IMG/VR virus record: IMGVR_UViG_3300024231_000048
Location: 1 to 25,637 of that record
DNA: 25,637 nt
Reading direction: 5' to 3' (one strand)
From: a virus
The position numbers were made by a program, and so were the translations under genes. This document shows, in pieces, positions 1 through 8,700 of this stretch (position 1 is the first letter of the stretch; every line of letters starts with the position of its first letter). The notes under the pieces were generated by a model. The model was not told the origin of the DNA. It made no database searches and saw nothing but the letters and a program-made list of their open reading frames with translations.

Positions 1-148
1 CAATGACTTATACGGTGACTCCGGCTTATGGTGGGTATTTGCTCAACGTAATCCAAACTCAATTAAAGATCCTATCTGGGATTTTAAAGTTGGTGTAAAA
101 ATATTTCTTCCAAAGCAATCTACACTTAAACAAGTATTAGGTCTCTAA
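1..148 (+). CDS. 53: Baseplate wedge protein gp53-like, C-terminal fragment
   Basis: Only the last 48 codons are present, read from base 2 to the TAA at 146-148; the start lies outside the window. The visible peptide includes YGDSGLWWVFAQRNPN, then IKDPIWDFKVGVKIFLP. This pattern (a Y-G-D turn, a W-W pair, A-x-x-N-P, then a D-P and a final G-x-x-I-x-x-P strand) is typical of the LysM-like C-terminal end of T4 gp53-family wedge proteins. In that family gp53 helps join wedges to each other and to the hub. The next gene starts after a single base, and an AGGT ribosome-binding site for it lies within this gene's last codons, so the two are probably translationally coupled. Gene order (53 before hub genes, 25 and 6) supports the call. 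The catalytic-looking LysM resemblance is structural, not evidence of an enzyme. Confidence 0.72.
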   Translation, partial: NDLYGDSGLWWVFAQRNPNSIKDPIWDFKVGVKIFLPKQSTLKQVLGL

Positions 149-149
149 C

Positions 150-3038
150 ATGACGGTAGAAACAGTACTGACGAGACAATCAGATGCAATCGCAACTATG
201 GATCGAGCTAAGACAACAGCATTGGTCAAGTTGCAAGATCCCACAACTTCTAAACAATCACTGTACAACGCAAAAAACGATCTTCGCATTGCCAGTAAAG
301 AAGGGTCAAATGTTAGAGTAGAATCAGAAAAGTTTAGAAGAGACGAGCCTAGCCAATTTGACGGAATGATAATAAAAAATAATGAGTTGATAGCAGACGG
401 CAGAAGAGAAAGTTTCCAGGTAATGAATCTCATTGACGATGAAATTGGGGAACAGTTTGACCCATCAACCGCTCAGAGAATAGGAGATCAGAACCCTTTT
501 ACACCGGACCTTGAAGAAATACAAAGGAGTACATCGTCGGGTGAAATTGTTGACAATGAAGCATTAGCTCGTGCTAACGGTGCAGGAATACAAACTCCTT
601 ATCCTGATCATTTAGATTCTACAACATTAGGTGAAACGGTCACTGAATCAAATGCTGATGCAGTGCCTACTTCATTCCCAGGTGTGACAACTACACTAGC
701 ACCAGATCAATTAGGATCAACTAATACAGTAGCACAAGATGATGTAAGTGACACTCAAACCAATGCCTTTACTGCGTCAGCCAATGGCGGTGTGCAGACT
801 GCTAAAGCATTTTATAGTACGTTTGAGTCAGCAGAGAATCCAATAAACCAATATGCTCAAATGACATATAACATTGGGCTGTACTTACAAACTCCTGAAC
901 AATACAGAGAACTGATAACAAATCAAAATAAAGTAACACAAGGCCTTCTGAAGATTTTACAAAGTGGAGGCAATAATGCCGCAGAGGATGCTATATTCCC
1001 TGATCTATTCATTGATGACCTTGAAATAAATGGATTATTTGCAGAAGGTAACAGTAGTCCCCATAATGCTACAACAATAAACTTTAAAATTATTGAACCA
1101 ATGGGATATACATTTTTTCAAAAATTGAGAAAACTATGTGTTGCAAATGGCATGCCAGAACTTGCAAAACAACATTATCTTATGGTGATTAAATACACGG
1201 GCTATGACGAAAATGGTAATCAACTAACAGCAGACGAAGATGACAGATTGAGTAAATTTGTACCTTTTGTATTTTCAACTATAACGACTAGAGTAGTAAC
1301 AGGCGCAGTGACTTATGACTGTCAAGCAATAGCAATTAATCATGAAGTTGGTCTAAGTTCTAAAAGAGCAACTATCCCGTTTAATGTTGAACTACTAGGA
1401 CAAACATTGGGAGATATGTTTAATGCAACTGCGGATGTTACTAGTAGGCCAGATGAGGCAACTAGTCAAACCACAGCAACATCACCATTTGGTACAACAC
1501 AGACAACAGTTACTCCATCACTATTAAAATCCATGGGTGGGAGTTCAATACAGAGTAAAGGTATTGTTAATTCAATGAATAAACTACAGCAGAAGTTAGC
1601 TAGAGAGGCTGGCTATGAGCATGCAGATCATTACAAAGTTACGTTCACTGGAGGTATAGGTTCACAAAAAGTTGTTTCAAGCGACGCATTACAAAGTGTC
1701 AAAGACTCAAAACCAATGAGTCCTAGCGTAACAGCGTCAGCACAATCGTTGCTTAACAGCAACTTGTCCTACGACAAAACAAGACAGATATACAGTATAT
1801 CGGCAGGAACTATGATGCAACAAGTTTTAGACATCATGGTGCGATCAAGCGAATATATTACAAAACAGCAGACACACATTATTGATCCTAAAACAAATAA
1901 AGTAAAACCAAATCCTGCACAGAATAAGTTTCTACAATGGTATCACATTGGTGTCAAAGCTCTGCCTATTGCTTGGGATAGCAAGCGTGGAGACTATGCT
2001 TATGAAATTGAATATATTGTAAGTCCTAAACAAGTAATTGACACATATTCACCATACTTTCCTAAAGCAAAAATTAGAGGAGTACATAAGAGTTATAACT
2101 ATTGGTTTACTGGTGAGAATACAGAAGTACTAGGATATGAGCAAGAAATAAATTCAACATACTTTGTTGCTATGGATGGTAACATACCACAACAAGAGCA
2201 AAACATCACAGAAGATAGTCAACGTATTACAACTAAAGGGTACGTTAATATGGCCGACACAGGTAGTAAAGGACAACCAGGAAACAACGCAAGTCCTGCA
2301 GAACAGGCCGCTAATGTATTGTACTCTACGGTAGACTTTGCTACATTTACTATGGATATTGTTGGAGACCCAGACTATGTACAACAGAATGACATACTGT
2401 ACACTAGTGGTGACAACTTTGAACCATTTATGCCAGACGGGTCAATTAACTACGACAGCCAAGAAGTATTAATTGAAGTTAACTTTAAATCTATGGAAGA
2501 CTATAACGAAGATGGCACTGCTCAATTAATAGAACCAACATTTACAGATGGCACTAAAGAAACTAAAGGCTTAATTTATAAACTTACAGAAATTATTAGT
2601 ATGTTTAAAGGCGGAAAGATGACACAGACCATCAAAGGCATACTAAGAGAGTTTGACCAGGACAGCAATCAAGAACAGGTAGATGATGGTAGAGAAAATC
2701 AACAAACACCTAATCCTAATGCAGTACCTGGGAAGTCCGCAGTAACTGAGTTTGACGGAAGGTTAATAGGACCTAATCTAGGACAAGTTATTGGCCTGGC
2801 ACAAAATGGTCAAGGACAGTTTGATACAGCAGGACCTATAGGACCTAATCTAGGACAAGTAAATGGTAACTCGGCTCCAAGAAGGAACACAATAACAGGC
2901 GATACTACAGGAACAGACTTAGGCCAAGGTAGAGGACAACCTAGACCAATTATAACAAGAGACAGTGATGGACAATTCCGAGATGAAAACGGCAAAGCAG
3001 TACTGATAGACGAAGAGGGTAATGTCATTGGCGAATAA
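150..3038 (+). CDS. Large structural protein, probable baseplate central hub (gp27-like)
   Basis: This 962-residue protein sits between gp53 and gp5, where a hub protein that carries gp5 is expected. Residues 1 to about 225 are polar, charged, then Ser/Thr-rich, and look like an extended or coiled N-terminal arm. From about 225 the sequence becomes compact and globular, with FIDDLEINGLFAEG and NATTINFKIIEP, a style seen in tube-like hub domains. Residues about 590-700 form a second block containing EYIVSPKQVIDTYSPYFPKA and YNYWFTGENTEVLGYEQE. Residues about 850-960 are a low-complexity Gly/Gln/Pro tail with the heptad GPNLGQV twice. The start at 150 has AGGT 7 bases upstream. No signal peptide or membrane segment is visible. 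The gp27 role rests on position and general character. A different baseplate or tail-tube-adaptor role is possible, but a virion structural role is much more secure. Confidence 0.5.
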   Translation: MTVETVLTRQSDAIATMDRAKTTALVKLQDPTTSKQSLYNAKNDLRIASKEGSNVRVESEKFRRDEPSQFDGMIIKNNELIADGRRESFQVMNLIDDEIGEQFDPSTAQRIGDQNPFTPDLEEIQRSTSSGEIVDNEALARANGAGIQTPYPDHLDSTTLGETVTESNADAVPTSFPGVTTTLAPDQLGSTNTVAQDDVSDTQTNAFTASANGGVQTAKAFYSTFESAENPINQYAQMTYNIGLYLQTPEQYRELITNQNKVTQGLLKILQSGGNNAAEDAIFPDLFIDDLEINGLFAEGNSSPHNATTINFKIIEPMGYTFFQKLRKLCVANGMPELAKQHYLMVIKYTGYDENGNQLTADEDDRLSKFVPFVFSTITTRVVTGAVTYDCQAIAINHEVGLSSKRATIPFNVELLGQTLGDMFNATADVTSRPDEATSQTTATSPFGTTQTTVTPSLLKSMGGSSIQSKGIVNSMNKLQQKLAREAGYEHADHYKVTFTGGIGSQKVVSSDALQSVKDSKPMSPSVTASAQSLLNSNLSYDKTRQIYSISAGTMMQQVLDIMVRSSEYITKQQTHIIDPKTNKVKPNPAQNKFLQWYHIGVKALPIAWDSKRGDYAYEIEYIVSPKQVIDTYSPYFPKAKIRGVHKSYNYWFTGENTEVLGYEQEINSTYFVAMDGNIPQQEQNITEDSQRITTKGYVNMADTGSKGQPGNNASPAEQAANVLYSTVDFATFTMDIVGDPDYVQQNDILYTSGDNFEPFMPDGSINYDSQEVLIEVNFKSMEDYNEDGTAQLIEPTFTDGTKETKGLIYKLTEIISMFKGGKMTQTIKGILREFDQDSNQEQVDDGRENQQTPNPNAVPGKSAVTEFDGRLIGPNLGQVIGLAQNGQGQFDTAGPIGPNLGQVNGNSAPRRNTITGDTTGTDLGQGRGQPRPIITRDSDGQFRDENGKAVLIDEEGNVIGE
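2766..2860 (+). repeat. 23-base perfect direct repeat in the hub gene tail
   Basis: Copies lie at 2766-2788 and 2838-2860, offset by 72 bases (24 codons), and encode IGPNLGQV each time. Looser variants (GTDLGQGRGQ) follow downstream. The third-base identity shows a recent duplication rather than protein-level conservation alone. The encoded tail is Gly/Gln/Pro-rich and probably flexible. Confidence 0.85.
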
Positions 3039-3046
3039 TATTAATA
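3039..3046 (+). promoter_or_regulatory. Weak late-promoter-like octamer upstream of gp5
   Basis: TATTAATA directly after the hub gene stop differs at one base from the T4 late promoter TATAAATA. Start of transcription would fall near 3052, giving a leader of about 23 bases with GCGGAG at 3056-3061. It does not match the GATAAATA form seen before the later genes, so it may be chance in AT-rich spacer. Confidence 0.25.
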
Positions 3047-3074
3047 CTAACCCAAGCGGAGCATAATTAACAGT

Positions 3075-5318
3075 ATGGCAGAGAATCATATAAGAGGTAG
3101 AGGAAAAACAAAAAGTTACGGGTTTGGCCAAGGTAATCAACTACCTGGTGAAGCAGGACCTTTTGTTGGTATTGTTAAAAACAATATCGATCCTACACGT
3201 GCGGCAAGGTTACAAGTATACATTGAACAGTTTGGGGGTCCAGATGAACTAGATCAAACAAACTGGCGAACTGTAAATTATCTTCCACCGTTCTTTGGGT
3301 CAACAGAACACTCAGGAGCATCTGTGGGTTCGGGTAATTTTGTTGGCAATAAACACAGTTACGGAATGTGGTTTACACCACCCGACATTGGCACTAAAGT
3401 ATTATGCTTCTTTGTATCAGGTGATCCAGGAAACGGTTACTACGTAGGTTGTATTCCGGAAGACAGTCTCAATCACATGGTACCTGCTATTGGTTCAGCA
3501 AAAGAATATGAAGTAGGAGAAGGAGCAAAATCTCTTCTCACAGGTGCTACCCAAGTTCCTGTTACAGAAATTAATAATGAAGATCCGGCAATTAACGAAA
3601 ACCCGCTGTTCTTTAAACAGCCTAAGCCAGTACACGATGTATTAGCTGGGTCACTATTTAACCAAGGATTATTAAAAGACAACGTAAGAGGACCAATAAC
3701 ATCAACAGCACAACGTGAATCACCTAGTAATGTATTTGGAGTGTCAACACCAGGCAAGCCAATATACTCAGGTGTCAACGGAGCTGATCAGAGTAGTATC
3801 AGATCTAAACTTCAAAGCGGTGAGTTAAAACCAGAACAAGTAAAAGTTGTTGGCCGTAACGGTGGACATTCTATTGTATTAGATGACGGAGACCTCGAAG
3901 GTAACGATCAACTAGTAAGAATTAGAACAGCCAAAGGTCATCAGATTATAATGAGTGATGACGGAAACTGTTTTCATATTATTCATGCTAACGGACAGTC
4001 GTGGTTAGAGTTTGGCCAAGAAGGTACTGTAGATGTATTTGCTACAAATTCTGTAAACGTAAGGACACAGGGTACTATTAACCTGCATGCTGACAAGGAT
4101 ATTAATATGTATGCTGGTGGACACATTACTAGCTACTCGCAACTGTCAACAAGAATGGAGGCTCAAACAGAATTCTCGGCAACTGGTATTGCTGAAGCAA
4201 AATTATACAGTAAACAATTTGCTGGAGTACGCAGTGATAACACAGCGGCCATTGAAGGCGGAAAACTATCAAGCATGAACGGTGGTGACAGAATGGACAT
4301 CAAAGCAGGCATTATTAATCTTAACAACGGTGGGGGTGTTCCTGTTTCTCCTAATGTATTACTTAAGAAAAACAAAGTCAGCGACACAGTGTTAAGTCAA
4401 AACGGTTGGGAAGTAGAGTACAGTACATTAGAAACTATTGCTACTAGAGTACCAAGTCACGAGCCGTGGCCCTACCATAACCTAGGTGTTGAAAATTCAG
4501 TACAGTTAGGCAAGAAAGAAACAGCAGTGCTTGGATCGGCTGTAGCTACTAAAGTAGCAAACGTTGACAGCAAGTTGCCAACGAATGAAATCAATGCTAG
4601 TGACTTTGCTAAACAACAGTCAGCTACTAAAGCAATTGGCAGTCTCGACGAAGATCAACTGACTGGCTTGATAGCTCAACGTGCAAATGATGTTGGACAA
4701 GAATTTACAGATATATCTGCAGACAAAGGTGTAGGAGCATATGGGATATCACCAGACCAGCTTGAAACAGCAGGATTTTTAAAACCTGGAACAGTTTCTA
4801 GATATATTAAAGATCCTGCGTCATCAGTAACTGATGGATTTGGCACAGTTACAACACAGTTAGAATCAGTTCTTAAAAATCCAAATGTGTGGACTGGTAA
4901 AGGCGGAACAAATAATTTACTTGGATTCTTAAACAACAAGATAGTACAAACGCTAGCACAACAAGATGTTTTGTCAACTAGTCTAAGTACACTAAAAGCC
5001 AAAGGTATAGTAACAGGAAACGAAAGTCCAGTAGACCTAGGCGGTATCTTACAAGCAAGTTCAGCTTATGGTGCTGATGCAGTAGCAACTTGGGCCAATA
5101 GCCAAGGCGGAAACAGTTTAATTAATGCCGGTATTGAACAAACAGCACGTAACGGCAAGTATGCAATTAACTTTATAGATACTAAAATATCAAATCTTAG
5201 CAAGAGTTTTAGTAACCCTGGTGCGTTTGCAGGTACTACAGACAGAGAAACATTAGATAACAATGTTAGTAAGATTATTGCTGACCAACGTGCAATACCA
5301 CCCAAATATACTAGATAA
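3075..5318 (+). CDS. 5: Baseplate hub/needle protein gp5-like, without an internal lysozyme domain
   Basis: The N-terminus (residues about 25-140) matches the gp5 OB-fold: PFVGIVKNNIDPTRAARLQV, then WRTVNYLPPFFG, YGMWFTPPDIGTKVLCFF and GNGYYVGCIP. Residues about 255-355 are short strand repeats ending SVNVRTQGTINLHADKDI and NMYAGG, as expected for the trimeric beta-helical needle. In T4 gp5 (575 residues) a lysozyme domain lies between these parts; here only about 100 residues of linker are present, with no lysozyme-like motif. After the needle, residues about 430-747 form an extra region with GVGAYGISPDQLETAGFLKP (about 551-570) and WTGKGGTNNLLGFLNN (606-621), a pattern reminiscent of muramidase-like or cell-wall-associated virion domains. 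The start at 3075 is preceded by GCGGAG at a long spacing of 13 bases. The stop overlaps a promoter-like octamer for gp25. The hub/needle role is confident; enzymatic activity is not. Confidence 0.82.
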   Translation: MAENHIRGRGKTKSYGFGQGNQLPGEAGPFVGIVKNNIDPTRAARLQVYIEQFGGPDELDQTNWRTVNYLPPFFGSTEHSGASVGSGNFVGNKHSYGMWFTPPDIGTKVLCFFVSGDPGNGYYVGCIPEDSLNHMVPAIGSAKEYEVGEGAKSLLTGATQVPVTEINNEDPAINENPLFFKQPKPVHDVLAGSLFNQGLLKDNVRGPITSTAQRESPSNVFGVSTPGKPIYSGVNGADQSSIRSKLQSGELKPEQVKVVGRNGGHSIVLDDGDLEGNDQLVRIRTAKGHQIIMSDDGNCFHIIHANGQSWLEFGQEGTVDVFATNSVNVRTQGTINLHADKDINMYAGGHITSYSQLSTRMEAQTEFSATGIAEAKLYSKQFAGVRSDNTAAIEGGKLSSMNGGDRMDIKAGIINLNNGGGVPVSPNVLLKKNKVSDTVLSQNGWEVEYSTLETIATRVPSHEPWPYHNLGVENSVQLGKKETAVLGSAVATKVANVDSKLPTNEINASDFAKQQSATKAIGSLDEDQLTGLIAQRANDVGQEFTDISADKGVGAYGISPDQLETAGFLKPGTVSRYIKDPASSVTDGFGTVTTQLESVLKNPNVWTGKGGTNNLLGFLNNKIVQTLAQQDVLSTSLSTLKAKGIVTGNESPVDLGGILQASSAYGADAVATWANSQGGNSLINAGIEQTARNGKYAINFIDTKISNLSKSFSNPGAFAGTTDRETLDNNVSKIIADQRAIPPKYTR

Positions 5319-5321
5319 ATA
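5314..5321 (+). promoter_or_regulatory. T4-type late promoter octamer upstream of gene 25
   Basis: GATAAATA overlaps the TAA stop of gp5 (5316-5318). T4 late promoters place TATAAATA at about -13 to -6, so transcription would begin near 5327, two bases before the gene 25 ATG at 5329. The 12 bases GATAAATAATAC here recur exactly at 23257-23268 upstream of the 450-residue fibre gene, supporting a functional site. Confidence 0.55.
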
Positions 5322-5328
5322 ATACACA

Positions 5329-5703
5329 ATGGCACAATTCTATGGATACAGTTCAATTGGCAGAAACAAAAAGTTTCGCTTAGAGAACCTTGAATTAATT
5401 AAAAGAGATCTACTTAATAATCTCTTAATAAGACAAGGAACACTGCCGGGCCGACCTAATGTTGGCACTGACTTATGGAATTATTTGTTTGAAAGTATAG
5501 ACGATGCAACTTTATCACAACTTGATAACGAAATGCGTAAGTCAATACAACGTGATCCAAGAGTTAAAGTTGAAGAAATACTTTTCTTTACACAAGACAA
5601 TGGATTATTGTGCGAAATTTCAGTTAAGACGGTGATGTCTAGTGCTACTGAAATGTTTAGATTGTTCCTCAATACAGACGACCTCACAGCTACCTACGTA
5701 TAA
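5329..5703 (+). CDS. 25: Baseplate wedge protein gp25
   Basis: The 124-residue product has the length and hallmark motif of the gp25/GpW family: a basic N-terminus, LIRQGTLPGRPNVGTDLW, then NYLFESIDD, followed by LDNEMRKSIQRDPRV and paired C-terminal strands. In T4, gp25 forms part of the wedge core with gp6 and gp53, and the family is shared with type VI secretion baseplates (TssE). The ATG at 5329 is 10 bases after the gp5 stop. No Shine-Dalgarno sequence is visible in front of it, unlike most neighbours. It may be translated by coupling to gp5 or from a nearly leaderless late transcript. All conserved family positions that I can recognise are intact. Confidence 0.95.
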   Translation: MAQFYGYSSIGRNKKFRLENLELIKRDLLNNLLIRQGTLPGRPNVGTDLWNYLFESIDDATLSQLDNEMRKSIQRDPRVKVEEILFFTQDNGLLCEISVKTVMSSATEMFRLFLNTDDLTATYV

Positions 5704-5723
5704 TATACCCACTTAACTAAAGT

Positions 5724-5731
5724 GATAAATA
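5724..5731 (+). promoter_or_regulatory. T4-type late promoter octamer upstream of gene 6
   Basis: GATAAATA lies in the 56-base gap between genes 25 and 6. Expected transcription start is near 5737, leaving a leader of about 23 bases that holds AAGGA (5741-5745) and AGGT (5751-5754, 5 bases before the ATG). This is the most normally arranged of the octamers in the window. Confidence 0.62.
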
Positions 5732-5759
5732 CTTATAATAAAGGAATTATAGGTATTCT

Positions 5760-8700
5760 ATGGCTAAGACTACAAGACAGACCGCTATATTCGGAGCGGA
5801 AGATTGGAAAAAGTTATACCGAACTTACAAAGAAGCAGACTTCCAAAGTTATGACTTTGAGACTTTACGTAAGTCAATGGTTGACTATCTGAGATTATAT
5901 TATCCAGAAACATTTAACGACTATACAGAGTCAAGTGAATTTGTTGCACTACTAGACCTCATGGCGTTCATGGGACAAGGTCTTGCATTCCGCAACGACT
6001 TAAACACCAGGGAAAACTTTTTAGACACAGCAGAGCGTAGAGACTCAGTAACTAAATTAGCCAAGTTAGTGGGTTACACTCCTAAGAGAAACTTAAATGG
6101 TAACGGTTTCCTAAAAGTAACAGCAGTGTCAACCACAGAGTCAGTGTTAGACTATAATAACTTTAATTTATCAGGCATAACAATTAACTGGAACGACGTT
6201 ACTAACCCAGATTGGTTAGAACAGTTTAATGCCATAATGAATGCGTCAATGATTGACAGTCAGCGATTTGGTCGTCCAGGTAATACAACTAAAGTACTTG
6301 GAGTACAAACAGACGAATATCAAATTAACTTACCAACAAACGTGATGCCTATAGCAGGCTTTTCAAGTGATGTTGACGGTGTGTCGATGGACTTTGAAAT
6401 TGTTTCAGGCACAGCAGTAGATAAGACTTATGTGTACGAACAAAGTCCACAACCTGATGGTGCATTTAATGTACTATATAAAAATGATAAACTAGGTTAC
6501 GGTTCAGAAAATACTGGTTACTTCTTTATGTTCAAACAAGGAACATTGAGCAATCAGGACTTTACACTTGTTGATCGTATTTCAAATAGAGTTGTTGACT
6601 TAAACGTTGAAGGAGTTAACCAAGATGACGTATGGTTATTTAATGTAGCTCAAACAGGCAACGTGCTAACTGAATGGAGAGAAGTTGACAACATTTTTGC
6701 AGTTGATTCAAAAGCGTCCATTGGCGAGCGTGAAGTTTATCAAGTCAATACAAAAACAAACGATCAAATACAACTACAATTTGGTGATGGTACATTTAGT
6801 AAAATACCGTTAGGTGAATATAGAAGTTATATTAGATCATCAAATGGTCTAGAATATGTTATTAATCCAGAAGAGATACAAAACATACAAGTACCACTTA
6901 GCTATGTGAGTCGTAATGGTAGAACAGAAACACTTACGCTAACAGTGTCATTGCAGACAGCAGTTTCAAATTCAAAAGCTAGAGAAAATATTAGTGAAAT
7001 AAAAGAAAGAGCACCTGCGGCATTTTATACACAGAACAGAATGGTCAACGGTGAAGACTATAACAACTTTCCGTTTACTAGATTTACAAGTATCTTAAAG
7101 TCAAAAGCATTGGCTAGAACTGGCGTTGGAATTAACAGACAGTTAGACTTATTAGATCCAACAGGCAAATATTCGTCAACAACAGCATTTGCTAGTGATG
7201 GCTCGTTTTATAGATCATTTACAGATCCTACTAAAACATTTAGTTTTGTAGATACAAATGATATTGCTGATGTAATTCAAAATACAGTAGAGCCAATTCT
7301 CAAGTCTAGAGAATTAACACACTTTTACTATGACAAGTACCAACGTGTTAGTCTGTCAGGTATTACTTGGAATCAATCAACAGCTATTGTTAATCAAACA
7401 ACTGGATACTTTACAGATGATGTAAGTGGCGGAACAGTATCAGTAGCACTTACATCAAGCAAAACAAAATACATCCAGGAAGGTGCGTTAATTAAATTTG
7501 AACCACCAGCGAATCAATACTTTGATGCTAACAATAGATTACAGTCAGGTGTACCAACTAAAGCCAATGAAAAATTAGCACTATGGGCAACTGTAACTAA
7601 CTTAGTGTTAGATGGTACTAACTTTGGGCAGGGTAATTTAGCTAATGGCACAGGTCCAATTACATTTAACGAATATCTACCTACTGGATGTGTTCCTACA
7701 GAAGTTATTCCTAAATTTGTAACTGACTTGACAGTGCCATTTGAAAATAAATTAATTGATCAAATTGAAGTTTACCGAGACTTTGGTATTGGGTTTGATG
7801 AAGAAACTAGTGAATGGTATATTATTGCAACAGACAATCTAAGCGAAAGTGCTGATTATGATCGAAGTTTTGCTAAAAATACAGATGGTTTGAATAGAGA
7901 TGCAAGTTGGTTAATACAGTTTACAACAGATGGTGAAATATACACTATTAAATTCCGTAATCTAGTTTATTACTTTGCTTCAGTGCAAGAGAATAGATTT
8001 ATATTTGATTCAAGTGCAAAAGTATATGATCCTAAGACAGGTAAAACAGTTACTGACAACGTTAGTGTTTTAAAAGCAAACACTAAACCAGATGCTAACG
8101 AAAACTTAACAACTGATGTTAGCCTAGATATTGTTGGACAAGAAGTTGAAACAGATGGATTTGTTGATAACTTTAAAGTACTAGTAAGTTTCTCTGACAA
8201 AGACCAGGATGGCATAGCAGATAATCCAGACATCTTTAAGGATCTTGTTAATCCAACTACAAGTCCAAACACAAAATACGTTTTCTTTCAACGCCAAACA
8301 GACTTTGACAACTTAGAAAGATGGGTTCCGTTAGCAAGTAATGTTATTAATATGATGTATGCTGATCTAGACGCTGTTCAACTTAAGAAAAAAGAATATT
8401 TGCAAGGTCAAATATTTTATGCTTATACAGATAAAAAATTCTATAAGTTATCAATTACAGGCAGTGAGTTTACAATAGCTGAAACAACAGACTATCGTGT
8501 GTCAGTAGGCAGACAAGACTTATACTTCCAGTATAAACATAACTCACCAAATACACGCAGAATTGATCCTGCATTAACAAACATTATTGATTTGTATCTT
8601 GTGACTAACACATATTATACAAACTACACAAACTGGATTAAAGATTCAACAGGCAAAGTCACTAAAGCATTAGAGCCAACAATTGATGAACTAACATTGG

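Noticed and set aside
137-433. 98-codon open frame on the minus strand
   Set aside because: It lies wholly across the start of the hub gene, has no ribosome-binding site or promoter, and its product is an anti-coding shadow with no recognisable domain. The same applies to the other minus-strand frames in the window.
4087-4278. 63-codon plus-strand frame inside the gp5 gene
   Set aside because: It is in another frame of the needle-coding region, where regular strand repeats produce chance open frames; no ribosome-binding site is present.
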